A stretch of 64,000 bases of DNA from JACMLD01 sp039916305 (lineage in GTDB: Bacteria > Bacteroidota > Bacteroidia > Chitinophagales > Chitinophagaceae). Positions 37,601 to 45,076 of this stretch are shown here, one piece after another; the first letter of the stretch is position 1, and each line of letters begins with the position of its first letter. Position numbers and translations under genes: made by a program. The notes under the pieces were generated by a model that was given only the letters and a program-made list of their open reading frames with translations, was not told where the DNA came from and did no database searches. The DNA lies in assembly GCA_039916305.1 (NCBI GenBank), contig JBDSLR010000019.1, forward strand, positions 1 through 64,000, written 5' to 3'.

Positions 37601-37981
37601 GTAACCCAGTCGCAAACATCTATTTTTATCAATGACGGCGGTGGTCATTTCAGTATGCAGCCGCTGCCCGTAATGGCACAGCTATCCCCGGTCTATAGCG
37701 CCCTTGCTACTGACCTGAATGGGGACGGGTTGACCGATTTATTGCTGGCCGGAAATTTTTATGGCCTTAAACCGCAAACGGGCCGGTTAGATGCAAGCTA
37801 TGGCACCGCGTTATTGGGTGATGGGCAAGGACATTTTAATTACATCTCGCCATCTGTCAGCGGCTTGTTTATAAAGGGTGAGGCAAGGGATATAAAAATG
37901 ATATCCGGCGGTAATAACCCTACTATTATAGTTGCTATGAATAACAAACCGCTTTATCTTTTCAGGCGTAAAAAAAGCTAG
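34646..37981 (+). CDS. FG-GAP/VCBS repeat lipoprotein with ASPIC/UnbV domain (copy 3)
   Basis: This third paralog (1,111 residues) has a lipobox cysteine at residue 25 (VLFSC), or 21 if translation starts at the in-frame ATG at 34658. Propeller repeats with DVNNDGRPD, DYDKDGDLD and DLDGDGDVD loops flank the ASPIC/UnbV domain at about 515-591 (GAKLTVFTKD, TRGFESSVDPVLNVGLG). The C-terminal half keeps SQLPLLKKKFLRFNDYAGKTIEE and GRLDASYGTALLGDG, which align with copies 1 and 2. It has its own upstream spacer of about 160 bp after the antisense gene, so probably its own promoter. The GH2 gene starts 82 bp downstream. Confidence 0.85.
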   Translation: MTFIMLQQIARLTSCFALFTVLFSCHTDQQKLPVKDSLFSLLPSSETGIYFNNRVADTREMNILNYHNFYNGGGVAIGDVNNDGRPDIFFTANQQGNKLYINKGNWKFEDSTAKAGLTSTHQWHTGVTMVDINSDGWLDIYVCNSGVIASDDRANELYINQKNGTFKEDAHAYGLDDKGESTQAVFFDYDKDGDLDCFVLNNSHRSIESFGYDSKQRYTRDPNNGDRLYRNDGGRFADVSEQANIYGSEIGFGLGVAVSDLNNDGWDDMYVCNDFFERDYLYINNHDGTFKEVINDAIGHISNGSMGCDMADINNDGWPDIFTAEMLPENDYRLKTTLKFDEYDMQNAKNKLDFHHQFTGNSLQLNNQDGTFSEIAQLAGVDATSWSWSALCFDFDNDGWKDIYVCNGLSRDLTDQDFLEFIAGKSFISQIKEGKMDILDILKKMPAVPQTNYGFVNQRNLLFKNESSALGFDKPSFSNGAAYADLDGDGDVDLVVNNVNLESFVYRNNASEMLHHHYLKASLHGSSSNTLGYGAKLTVFTKDNRQLVEQMPTRGFESSVDPVLNVGLGNNTIIDSIELRWPGGKVQLMRNIKGDTTIQFYEQQAVERGAPFDKKLPPLYENVTVTEIAGSIQHHENDYSDFDIERLMPRMLSTEGPKLAVADINNDGLQDFYMGSATGDTAKIFIQQRNGHFVNKAQQVFIKDKAYENTGAAFFDADADADQDLIVVSGGNQLKQGAPGLLARLYINDGRGNFSAAAAGFPSVNVNASCVRTGDYNGDGKEDIFIGTRDIPGSYGLIPGSFLLQNNGHGIFTDITQSAAPDLITLGMVTDAQWADIDADGQKELIVAGDWMPITVLKYSNGKLQKRSEVANSAGWWNCLTVADMNGDGSPDLVAGNNGLNTRIKADKNLPAKLYTADFDKNGQTECIPVYYKTDGKAYPYFLKAELESQLPLLKKKFLRFNDYAGKTIEEVLTPEQLQLAGVLTVTQSQTSIFINDGGGHFSMQPLPVMAQLSPVYSALATDLNGDGLTDLLLAGNFYGLKPQTGRLDASYGTALLGDGQGHFNYISPSVSGLFIKGEARDIKMISGGNNPTIIVAMNNKPLYLFRRKKS

Positions 37982-38063
37982 GCGTTATACTGATTAGGTA
38001 ACCTACTTTTATACGATAATATACATCTTTGATACTGCTCAATTTTTTTCAAAAAAATCTTGC

Positions 38064-40505
38064 ATGAAAATCGCTTGTTATCGTAATGTTTTATTTTTTG
38101 TTCTGCTAACCAGTCTGCAAATAAAGATAGCGGCACAGCAGGGATCCAGATCTGTTACCAGCTTTAATAGTAATTGGAAATTCCACCTGGGCAATCTAAA
38201 AGGGGCAGACGAAGAAAGCCTTCCCGATACTGCGTGGCGTAAGGTACAATTGCCACACGACTGGAGCATAGAATTGCCATTTGATTCGAGCAGTCCCACC
38301 GGTACCGGTGGCGGTGCTTTGCGGGGCGGTTTGGGCTGGTACCGCAAAACTTTTATAGTGCCCACCAGTTCAAAAGGCAAAAATGTATTTATAGATTTTG
38401 ATGGGGTTTATTGTAACAGCGAGGTCTTCATCAACGGCCATTCATTGGGTTCACGCCCAAATGGATTTATTTCTTTTCGTTATAACCTTACCCCTTACCT
38501 GAAATTCAATAATCAGTCCAATACCATTGCTGTAAAAGTTGACAATAGCCGCCAACCCAATGCACGCTGGTACAGTGGTTCTGGCATCTATCGTAATGTT
38601 TGGCTGGTAACAACCGGCCATGTATATGTAGATCATTGGGGTAGCCATATAGAAACACCGGTAGTCACGGATAAATCGGCAACTGTATCTATAACTACCC
38701 GGCTGATCAATTCATCGCAATCAAAAGAACCGGTAAGCATTACCACCACTTTATATAACCAGGCAGGTGGAATTGCAGCTGTACATGTTTTAAAAAATGT
38801 TTCCGTAAGTAATAAAAAGGAAATTGAGCAAACGTTTAGGCTATCGAGTCCAGCACGGTGGAGTGTGGACGACCCTTACCTGTACAAAGTCGTCACCAGG
38901 ATAGTCAGTAATGGAAAGGTCGTGGATGATTATACAAGTAATTTTGGTATCCGTAGTTTTTTGTTTGATGTAAACAATGGGTTCTCATTAAATGGCAAGC
39001 CGCTTAAAATTATCGGCGTTTGTGATCATCATGATCTCGGTTGCCTGGGTGCTGCTATAAATACAAGGGCGCTGGAAAGACAGTTGAAAATATTAAAAGA
39101 TATAGGGTGTAATGGAATCCGTACATCACACAACCCGCCGGCACCTGAGTTGCTCGATCTGTGCGATAAGATGGGCTTCATTGTAATGGATGAAGCCTTT
39201 GATATGTGGAAGAAGCAAAAGAATAAATATGACTATCACCTTGATTGGGATGAATGGCATAAAAAAGATTTGGAAGACATGGTGCTGCGCGATCGTAATC
39301 ATCCTTCTGTTTTTATCTGGAGTATTGGCAATGAGATACCGGAGCAGTGGGCTGGTAAAGACGGTGCTGACACCTCGGGTCTAAAGATTGCGCGGGAGCT
39401 GGCAGCTATTATTAAATCCCTGGATACAACAAGACCACTTACTGCCGGACTTAACAGCCCTTACCCGGATAACGTCATTTATAAATCAGGCGTCCTGGAC
39501 CTGGTTGGCTTTAATTACCACCACCAGGATTTTAAAACATTTCCGCAAAAATTTCCGGGCCAGAAGTTTATTGCAACTGAAACCGTATCAGCATTGCAGA
39601 CACGCGGTCACTATGATATGCCGTCCGACAGTATGCGCCGCTGGCCCTCGCGCTGGGATAAGCCCGTGGAAAATGCCAATGCCGATCTAAGCTGTTCTGC
39701 TTATGATAATTGCTCGGCGCCCTGGGGTTCTACACACGAAGAAACCCTGAAGGAATTAATGAAATACAATTTTGCCAGTGGCATGTATATCTGGACAGGT
39801 TTTGATTACATAGGGGAGCCCACACCTTATCCATGGCCGGCCCGTAGTTCTTACTTCGGTATCATAGATTTGGCAGGCTTTCCCAAAGATGTCTATTATC
39901 TTTATCAAAGCCTCTTTACCAGCAAAGCCGTATTGCATATTTTCCCGCACTGGAACTGGACTGCCGGTCAAACAATAGATGTTTGGGCATATTACAATAT
40001 TGCGGACGAGGTGGAACTTTTCCTGAATGATAGATCGCTCGGCATAAGAAAAAAATCAGGAAATGAGATGCACGTAATGTGGCGGGTAACCTATACGCCA
40101 GGTATATTAAAGGCCGTATCGAGAAAAAATGGTAAGCAGGTACTGGAAAAAATAATCAGCACCGCAGGCGCGCCTGCTGCGATTGTATTAACGGCCGACA
40201 GAAAAAATATTCACGCAGATGGCACTGATCTTTCTTTTGTAACCGTAAAGCTGGTGGATAAAAATGGCAATCTGGTACCCAATGCAGACAAGTTGGTAAA
40301 GTTTACTGTTACCGGTAATGGATTTGTTGCGGGTGTAGACAATGGCAGCCCGGTAAGCATGGAATCGTTTAAAGCGAGCGAGCGCAAGGCATTTAATGGT
40401 TTATGCCTGGCCGTTATACAATCCAATGGAAAACAAGGAAAGATAACTTTACAGGCAAGTGCAGCAGGTTTGGAACAGGCCGCATTGGTAATAACAGCCA
40501 GGTGA
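38064..40505 (+). CDS. Glycoside hydrolase family 2 enzyme (beta-galactosidase-like)
   Basis: This exported 813-residue GH2 enzyme has a signal peptide to about residue 24 (KIAAQ). The sugar-binding N-terminal domain (about 30-195) contains LPHDWSIE and RWYSGSGIYRNVWL. An Ig-like domain (about 200-300) leads to the TIM barrel (about 300-610). Catalytic acid/base E424 is in SIGNEIPEQW and nucleophile E506 in ATETVSAL. A further beta domain (about 620-700) and a Big/invasin-like domain (about 705-810) complete it. The architecture matches Bacteroidota beta-galactosidases of the DUF4982 type. beta-Glucuronidase or beta-mannosidase activity cannot be excluded. It probably removes beta-linked side-chain or terminal sugars in the periplasm. 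Confidence 0.9.
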   Translation: MKIACYRNVLFFVLLTSLQIKIAAQQGSRSVTSFNSNWKFHLGNLKGADEESLPDTAWRKVQLPHDWSIELPFDSSSPTGTGGGALRGGLGWYRKTFIVPTSSKGKNVFIDFDGVYCNSEVFINGHSLGSRPNGFISFRYNLTPYLKFNNQSNTIAVKVDNSRQPNARWYSGSGIYRNVWLVTTGHVYVDHWGSHIETPVVTDKSATVSITTRLINSSQSKEPVSITTTLYNQAGGIAAVHVLKNVSVSNKKEIEQTFRLSSPARWSVDDPYLYKVVTRIVSNGKVVDDYTSNFGIRSFLFDVNNGFSLNGKPLKIIGVCDHHDLGCLGAAINTRALERQLKILKDIGCNGIRTSHNPPAPELLDLCDKMGFIVMDEAFDMWKKQKNKYDYHLDWDEWHKKDLEDMVLRDRNHPSVFIWSIGNEIPEQWAGKDGADTSGLKIARELAAIIKSLDTTRPLTAGLNSPYPDNVIYKSGVLDLVGFNYHHQDFKTFPQKFPGQKFIATETVSALQTRGHYDMPSDSMRRWPSRWDKPVENANADLSCSAYDNCSAPWGSTHEETLKELMKYNFASGMYIWTGFDYIGEPTPYPWPARSSYFGIIDLAGFPKDVYYLYQSLFTSKAVLHIFPHWNWTAGQTIDVWAYYNIADEVELFLNDRSLGIRKKSGNEMHVMWRVTYTPGILKAVSRKNGKQVLEKIISTAGAPAAIVLTADRKNIHADGTDLSFVTVKLVDKNGNLVPNADKLVKFTVTGNGFVAGVDNGSPVSMESFKASERKAFNGLCLAVIQSNGKQGKITLQASAAGLEQAALVITAR

Positions 40506-40720
40506 TGTTAATGTATGCAGGATGGGGTACGGTTTTTAACCCCGATATGCATTTTTTTATAGCCAACTTTGCAATGATGGTAGATTGTTGCGTTCATAAT
40601 TTTGGAACCAATTAGATTTACAGACAACAGCGACTGCTTTTTATTTTCCTATTGTACCTCTCTGAAAACGTCCTGCGCCTTTATGGCAGGATGCCGCTGA
40701 TAAATAATACAAACAACCGC

Positions 40721-42487
40721 ATGAAAAAGTTTTTCTTAATAGCCAGTTTACTCCCTGGTTTCATTTATGCACAGGCGCAAACAGTTGATAATGTTATCCG
40801 GCTCAACCAGCTTGGTTTCTATCCGTATGCGCCTAAAATTGCCATCGTTGTGCTGAATACGTCCGCCAATGATTTCTGCATTGTTGCCGTTGACAGCCAT
40901 GATACTGTCTATAAGGGCCGGTTGGGCCCGGTGATGCAGTCTAACAATTCATCACTGCAAACACGTGCCGCGGATTTTAGCGCGTTGCAGACTGCAGGTG
41001 CTTATGTTGTGTCCATACCGGGCCTGCCGGCTTCTTACACTTTCACCATTGCTACTAACGCAAACTATACTGCTGCTACCGCTGCTTTAAAAGGATTCTA
41101 TTATCAGCGGGTATCCATGCCGCTAGAGGCAGCATATGCCGGCAAATGGGCGCGGCCAGCAGGACATCCGGATGATTTTGTTTTCATTCATCCTTCTGCG
41201 GCTTCTTCAAAAAGACTGGCCGGTAAAGCAATTGCTTCGCCAGGCGGCTGGTATGATGCAGGCGACTACAATAAGTACATCGTGAACTCCGGCATCAGCA
41301 TGGGTACTTTGCTTTCTGCCTATGAAGACTTTCAAATGTATTTTGATACTTTGCATACCAATATTCCGGAAAGTAAAGATGGAATACCGGATATTTTAAA
41401 TGAAGTGCTGTATAACCTGCGCTGGATGCTGACCATGCAGGATCCGAATGATGGCGGCGTATACAATAAATGCACCAATGCAGCTTTTGACGGAATGGTA
41501 ATGCCGGGTATAAGTAAAATGCCACGGTATGTTGTGCAAAAGGGTACAGCCGCTACACTTGATTTTGCGGCGGTAATGGCGCAGTGCGGCCGTATCACGC
41601 AAAAAATGACAAAGCAATTACCAGGACTATCTGATAGTTGCTTACGCGCCGCAAAAAAAGCCTGGCATTGGGCCGTAAAAAATCCGGCGTTAGTCTATGA
41701 TCAGCAGGCCATGAATGCATTGTTTGAACCAAAAATTACCACAGGTGGCTACGGCGATCGTGAATTTTCTGATGAATGGTTCTGGGCTGCAACTGAATTA
41801 TATGTCACTACAAAAGATAAGCAGTATTGGACAAACGTCACCGAAAAAATAAGCGATAGCCTGTCGTTGCCTACCTGGGGCAATGTGCGGATGCTGGGAT
41901 TTTATACACTGCTGCGCGCCCAGGCATCATTGACGGCAGAACAGGCCACGGGCATACAGCATACAAAGGAAAGGCTGCTGCAGTTTGCAGATGCTTACCT
42001 GCAGCCTGTAAAGCAAAACGCTTTTCAAACGGTAATGGGGCGTTCGAAAAGGGATTTTAACTGGGGCAGTAATTCCAATGCTGCCAACCAGGGAATAGCA
42101 CTTATTAATGCGTATCTTATTTCCAGGGATAAAAAATATGTAGACGGCGCTTTAACCAACCTGGACTATATCTTGGGCAGAAACGCAACCGGCTACAGCT
42201 TTCTAACAGGCACGGGCACCCGATCTACCATGCATCCCCATCACCGCCCTTCTGTGGCCGATGGCATTGCAGCGCCAGTACCGGGTCTGCTGGCTGGAGG
42301 CCCTAATCCGGGTAAGCAGGACAAATGTGTTTATGCTTTTTCCGAACCGGAAACCACTTATGCAGATCTTGATTGTTCTTATGCCAGCAATGAGATAGCA
42401 ATTAACTGGAATGCACCGCTGGTTTACCTTGCCAATGCCATAGAAGCTTTGCAGTGGACTATCATGTACAGTAAACCGGGTAAATAA
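40721..42487 (+). CDS. Glycoside hydrolase family 9 endoglucanase-like enzyme
   Basis: This 588-residue exported enzyme has signal peptide MKKFFLIASLLPGFIYAQAQ. An N-terminal Ig-like CelD_N domain (about 22-105, VIRLNQLGFYPYAPKIAIVV) precedes an (alpha/alpha)6 barrel. The catalytic bases D179 and D182 are in GWYDAGDYNKY, and the proton donor is E558 in ASNEIAINWNAP. The HPHHRPS substrate-binding motif is also present. GH9 enzymes cut beta-1,4-glucans, including cellulose, mixed-linkage glucan and xyloglucan backbones. No carbohydrate-binding module or T9SS domain is attached, so it is probably periplasmic. An upstream in-frame ATG at 40652 lacks a signal peptide and is rejected. It is the last gene of the locus. 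Confidence 0.92.
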   Translation: MKKFFLIASLLPGFIYAQAQTVDNVIRLNQLGFYPYAPKIAIVVLNTSANDFCIVAVDSHDTVYKGRLGPVMQSNNSSLQTRAADFSALQTAGAYVVSIPGLPASYTFTIATNANYTAATAALKGFYYQRVSMPLEAAYAGKWARPAGHPDDFVFIHPSAASSKRLAGKAIASPGGWYDAGDYNKYIVNSGISMGTLLSAYEDFQMYFDTLHTNIPESKDGIPDILNEVLYNLRWMLTMQDPNDGGVYNKCTNAAFDGMVMPGISKMPRYVVQKGTAATLDFAAVMAQCGRITQKMTKQLPGLSDSCLRAAKKAWHWAVKNPALVYDQQAMNALFEPKITTGGYGDREFSDEWFWAATELYVTTKDKQYWTNVTEKISDSLSLPTWGNVRMLGFYTLLRAQASLTAEQATGIQHTKERLLQFADAYLQPVKQNAFQTVMGRSKRDFNWGSNSNAANQGIALINAYLISRDKKYVDGALTNLDYILGRNATGYSFLTGTGTRSTMHPHHRPSVADGIAAPVPGLLAGGPNPGKQDKCVYAFSEPETTYADLDCSYASNEIAINWNAPLVYLANAIEALQWTIMYSKPGK

Positions 42488-42635
42488 ACTCAGGAACAGT
42501 ACAGTTTTTTTTAATCTTATTGACAATCAAAGCCGCCGGGCAAAGCTGCACATTGAAAAGAGCAGGGTGTATAGACGGCATTAGCGCCACTCACCAAAAG
42601 AGCTTCAAATTATCTGGATAAAGCGGTATAAAACA

Positions 42636-42668
42636 AAAGCCCCCGGTAATTTACTTACCAGGGGCTTT
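42636..42668. terminator. Hairpin terminator between GH9 and yceI
   Basis: Arms 42636-42649 and 42655-42668 pair with one mismatch around a 5-base loop. The T-rich tract is on the minus-strand side, so it best terminates the yceI transcript, and it may also stop transcription arriving from the GH9 gene. Confidence 0.7.
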
Positions 42669-42705
42669 CTCATGCTACCTTTCTATCAGCTGTAAACCAT
42701 TAGTA

Positions 42706-43233
42706 CTAGTCCTTCTTTATCAATTCTGCGTTAATAAGGATTTTCACTTCCTCACCCAATACCAGTCCGCCGGCTTCTGTAACAGCGCCCCAGGTAAGAC
42801 CATAATCGGCTCTTTTAATTTTACCGGCTATTTCGAAACCTGCAACGGTTTGTCCGTAAAGGTCTTTCTGAATACCGCCAAATTCAACCGCCAGTTCAAT
42901 GGGGTTTGTTACACCATGCATGGTGAAATCGCCTTTCAATATATAATCACTGCCATCTTTTTGTGTGAAAGAAGCAGATACAAAACTTAATTTTGGGAAA
43001 TTGGCTGCATCAAAAAAATCAGCTGACTTCAGATGACCATCTCTTTGTTCATTGCCAGTATGAATACTGTCAATATCTGCAGAGAAGGAGATTTTAGCAT
43101 CGCTGAAGTCTTCTTTTGATGATTCTAAAGTGCCTTCAAAAGCGGTAAATTTCCCTGAAGCGGTTGAAATAACCAGGTGTTTTACTTTAAAACCCACTTC
43201 GGAGTGGTTAGTATCGATTATCCATTTTGACAT
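42706..43233 (-). CDS. YceI-family lipocalin-like protein
   Basis: This 175-residue protein is in the YceI family, a beta-barrel fold that binds polyisoprenoid or other amphiphilic lipids. WIIDTNHSEVGFKVKHLVIS (residues 4-23) and the later DGHLKSADFFDAANFPKLSFVS and KGDFTMHGVTNPIEL segments are strongly typical (quoted in part). No signal peptide is visible with the chosen ATG, so a cytoplasmic location is likely; a 7-residue longer start does not add one. It lies downstream of the citrate synthase gene on the same strand, but a 26-bp-stem hairpin separates them. Confidence 0.92.
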   Translation of the reverse strand: MSKWIIDTNHSEVGFKVKHLVISTASGKFTAFEGTLESSKEDFSDAKISFSADIDSIHTGNEQRDGHLKSADFFDAANFPKLSFVSASFTQKDGSDYILKGDFTMHGVTNPIELAVEFGGIQKDLYGQTVAGFEIAGKIKRADYGLTWGAVTEAGGLVLGEEVKILINAELIKKD

Positions 43234-43338
43234 AATTGTAAATTTAGGATACAAAAATAATGTTTAAACATTGAAATGCAGAGAATATTTCTTTCTTTTT
43301 TGTTAAACCTTAAAGCGAACCGAAAATGTACGACGCCC

Positions 43339-43393
43339 CTGGTATATAAATAGTAAACCCCGGCATTGCCGGGGTTTACTATTTATATACCAG
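43339..43393 (-). terminator. Hairpin with a 26-bp perfect stem downstream of gltA
   Basis: The arms 43339-43364 and 43368-43393 are perfectly complementary over 26 bases with a 3-base loop (ATT). The hairpin begins 5 bases after the citrate synthase stop codon on the minus strand. It lacks a clear T-run outside the stem, but the AT-rich outer and GC-rich inner parts would form a very stable structure. It is a likely terminator or mRNA 3'-end stabiliser. Confidence 0.75.
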
Positions 43394-43398
43394 AGGGA

Positions 43399-44724
43399 TT
43401 AATCCCCCCAGATAGTGTCTTCTCCGTTTATCCATTTTTTTACCAGCTCTGTGGTTACAGACTTGGGCCGCTCCAGCGGAAAGCTTAGGGCCCTGTCCCA
43501 GCAGAGGCTTGCCAATACACCCAGTGAGCGGCTCACCCCAAAAAGCACCGTGTAAAACTCATATTCAACCAATCCGTAATGTACCAGTAAGGCGCCGCTA
43601 TGTGCATCTACATTCGGCCACGGGTTTTTTATCTTGCCCAATGACTGAAGGATAGGAGGCACCGTATCATATACGTTCCAGATGGTTTTTACCAGCGGGT
43701 CATCAGGCATATGTTTTTTACCAAATTCCATTTGTGCGGTAAAGCGGGGATCAGTCTTGCGCAATACGGCATGTCCATATCCCGGCACCACCTTGCCTTC
43801 ACTCAGGGTTTTCTTCACATATTCAGCTATCTGTTCATTGGAAGGCAGATCTGTTTTCAGGTTTTCCCTCAGTTCAAAAATCCATTTAATAACTTCCTGG
43901 TTGGCCAGGCCGTGCAGCGGACCTGCCAATCCATTCATTCCTGCCGCCAGTGATAGAAACGGGTCACTTAATGCAGAACCTACTAAGTGGGTGGTATGGG
44001 CCGAAACATTGCCGCCTTCATGGTCTGCATGAATAGTCATGTATAAACGCATGAGTTCCTTAAAAGCCTCATCTTCAAAACCCATCATATGGGCAAAATT
44101 ACCTGCCCAGTCAAGCAGGCCATTGGGGTTGATGTGTTCGCTCTTTCTATATTTTCTGCGGTAGATATAAGCGGCTATACGAGGCAGGCGCGCAATCAGG
44201 TCCATCGCATCATCATACACAGCGCTCCAGTAATCTTTTTTATTAAGTCCCTTGGCGTATTCTTTGGCAAAATTACTTTCGGTTTGCAGGGCCATAATAC
44301 CTACCGTGAACATGGTCATAGGGTGGGTAGTCAATGGCAATGCATCAATAGTAGCAAATACATGGTTGGGTACATGGCTGCGGCGCTGCCAGACAGCGGT
44401 TACATGGTGGGCATCTTCTTCGGTAGGCAATTCTCCAATCAGCATCAGGTAAAACAAACCTTCCGGCAACGGCTCGCTGCCATCTTTGGCCTTAGGCAGT
44501 TTTTGTTGTAATTCAGGTATGGAATAGCCCCTGAAACGGATGCCTTCCTGCGAATCCAGTAAAGAAGTTTCTGAAACCAGACCGGTTATACCCCGCATAC
44601 CCTGGTACACCTGCGCAAGGGTTACTTCGCCTATTACCTTATTGCCATTTTCTTTCAGCAGATCCTTAATTTCTGCACTGGATGCGTCAGCTTTTGCTTT
44701 GAACCTTTCTTTAATTATGCCCAT
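43399..44724 (-). CDS. gltA: Citrate synthase
   Basis: This enzyme condenses oxaloacetate and acetyl-CoA to citrate, the entry step of the TCA cycle. The 441-residue product is full length. It shows GIRFRGYSIPELQQKLP, the active-site histidine regions HADHEGGNVSAHTTHLVGS and VPGYGHAVLRKTDPR, and the catalytic Asp in the segment ending NVDAHSGALLVHYG. The N-terminal extension (about 40 residues, MGIIKERFKAKADASSAEIKD) resembles that of eukaryote-like and Bacteroidota enzymes. It is transcribed alone, with 352 bp of gene-free sequence upstream. Confidence 0.95.
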   Translation of the reverse strand: MGIIKERFKAKADASSAEIKDLLKENGNKVIGEVTLAQVYQGMRGITGLVSETSLLDSQEGIRFRGYSIPELQQKLPKAKDGSEPLPEGLFYLMLIGELPTEEDAHHVTAVWQRRSHVPNHVFATIDALPLTTHPMTMFTVGIMALQTESNFAKEYAKGLNKKDYWSAVYDDAMDLIARLPRIAAYIYRRKYRKSEHINPNGLLDWAGNFAHMMGFEDEAFKELMRLYMTIHADHEGGNVSAHTTHLVGSALSDPFLSLAAGMNGLAGPLHGLANQEVIKWIFELRENLKTDLPSNEQIAEYVKKTLSEGKVVPGYGHAVLRKTDPRFTAQMEFGKKHMPDDPLVKTIWNVYDTVPPILQSLGKIKNPWPNVDAHSGALLVHYGLVEYEFYTVLFGVSRSLGVLASLCWDRALSFPLERPKSVTTELVKKWINGEDTIWGD

Positions 44725-45076
44725 GTGAAGCGGTTTGTATGTGGATGAGAAATGATTATCCGGCTTGCGGCTAAGTTAGCCAAACTACGCTGCTGAAACA
44801 AAATTTAATAGAAATGGTTAAGCCAATGCAGGTTAAATGGATATTAATAATTATTGCGCAATAAGGTATTATTTTGCCTTTGGGGATACCGGCATTTGTT
44901 TGTTTGGGCCACATGCTTGCGACGCTCCATTCATCTTTACTGCTATAGGGAGCAGCAGGTTTCCCCGCTTACAATTCCTTTAGGGAGGGTTTACGCTGTC
45001 TGCAGAAATAACCGGATAAAAGAGGCGCTAATTACATGTAAAAATAACAGAGCAGTTGGTTGAACCTTGCCTTGCA
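44725..45076. other. Gene-free spacer between gltA and the S15 hydrolase gene
   Basis: The spacer of about 350 bp holds the gltA promoter region on the minus strand. Short reading frames here have no recognisable start signals or homology. No repeat or strong hairpin was seen. Confidence 0.5.

Noticed and set aside
44854..45063. Short plus-strand frame between gltA and the S15 hydrolase
   Set aside because: No coding character or homology, and it continues toward the antisense of the hydrolase gene.
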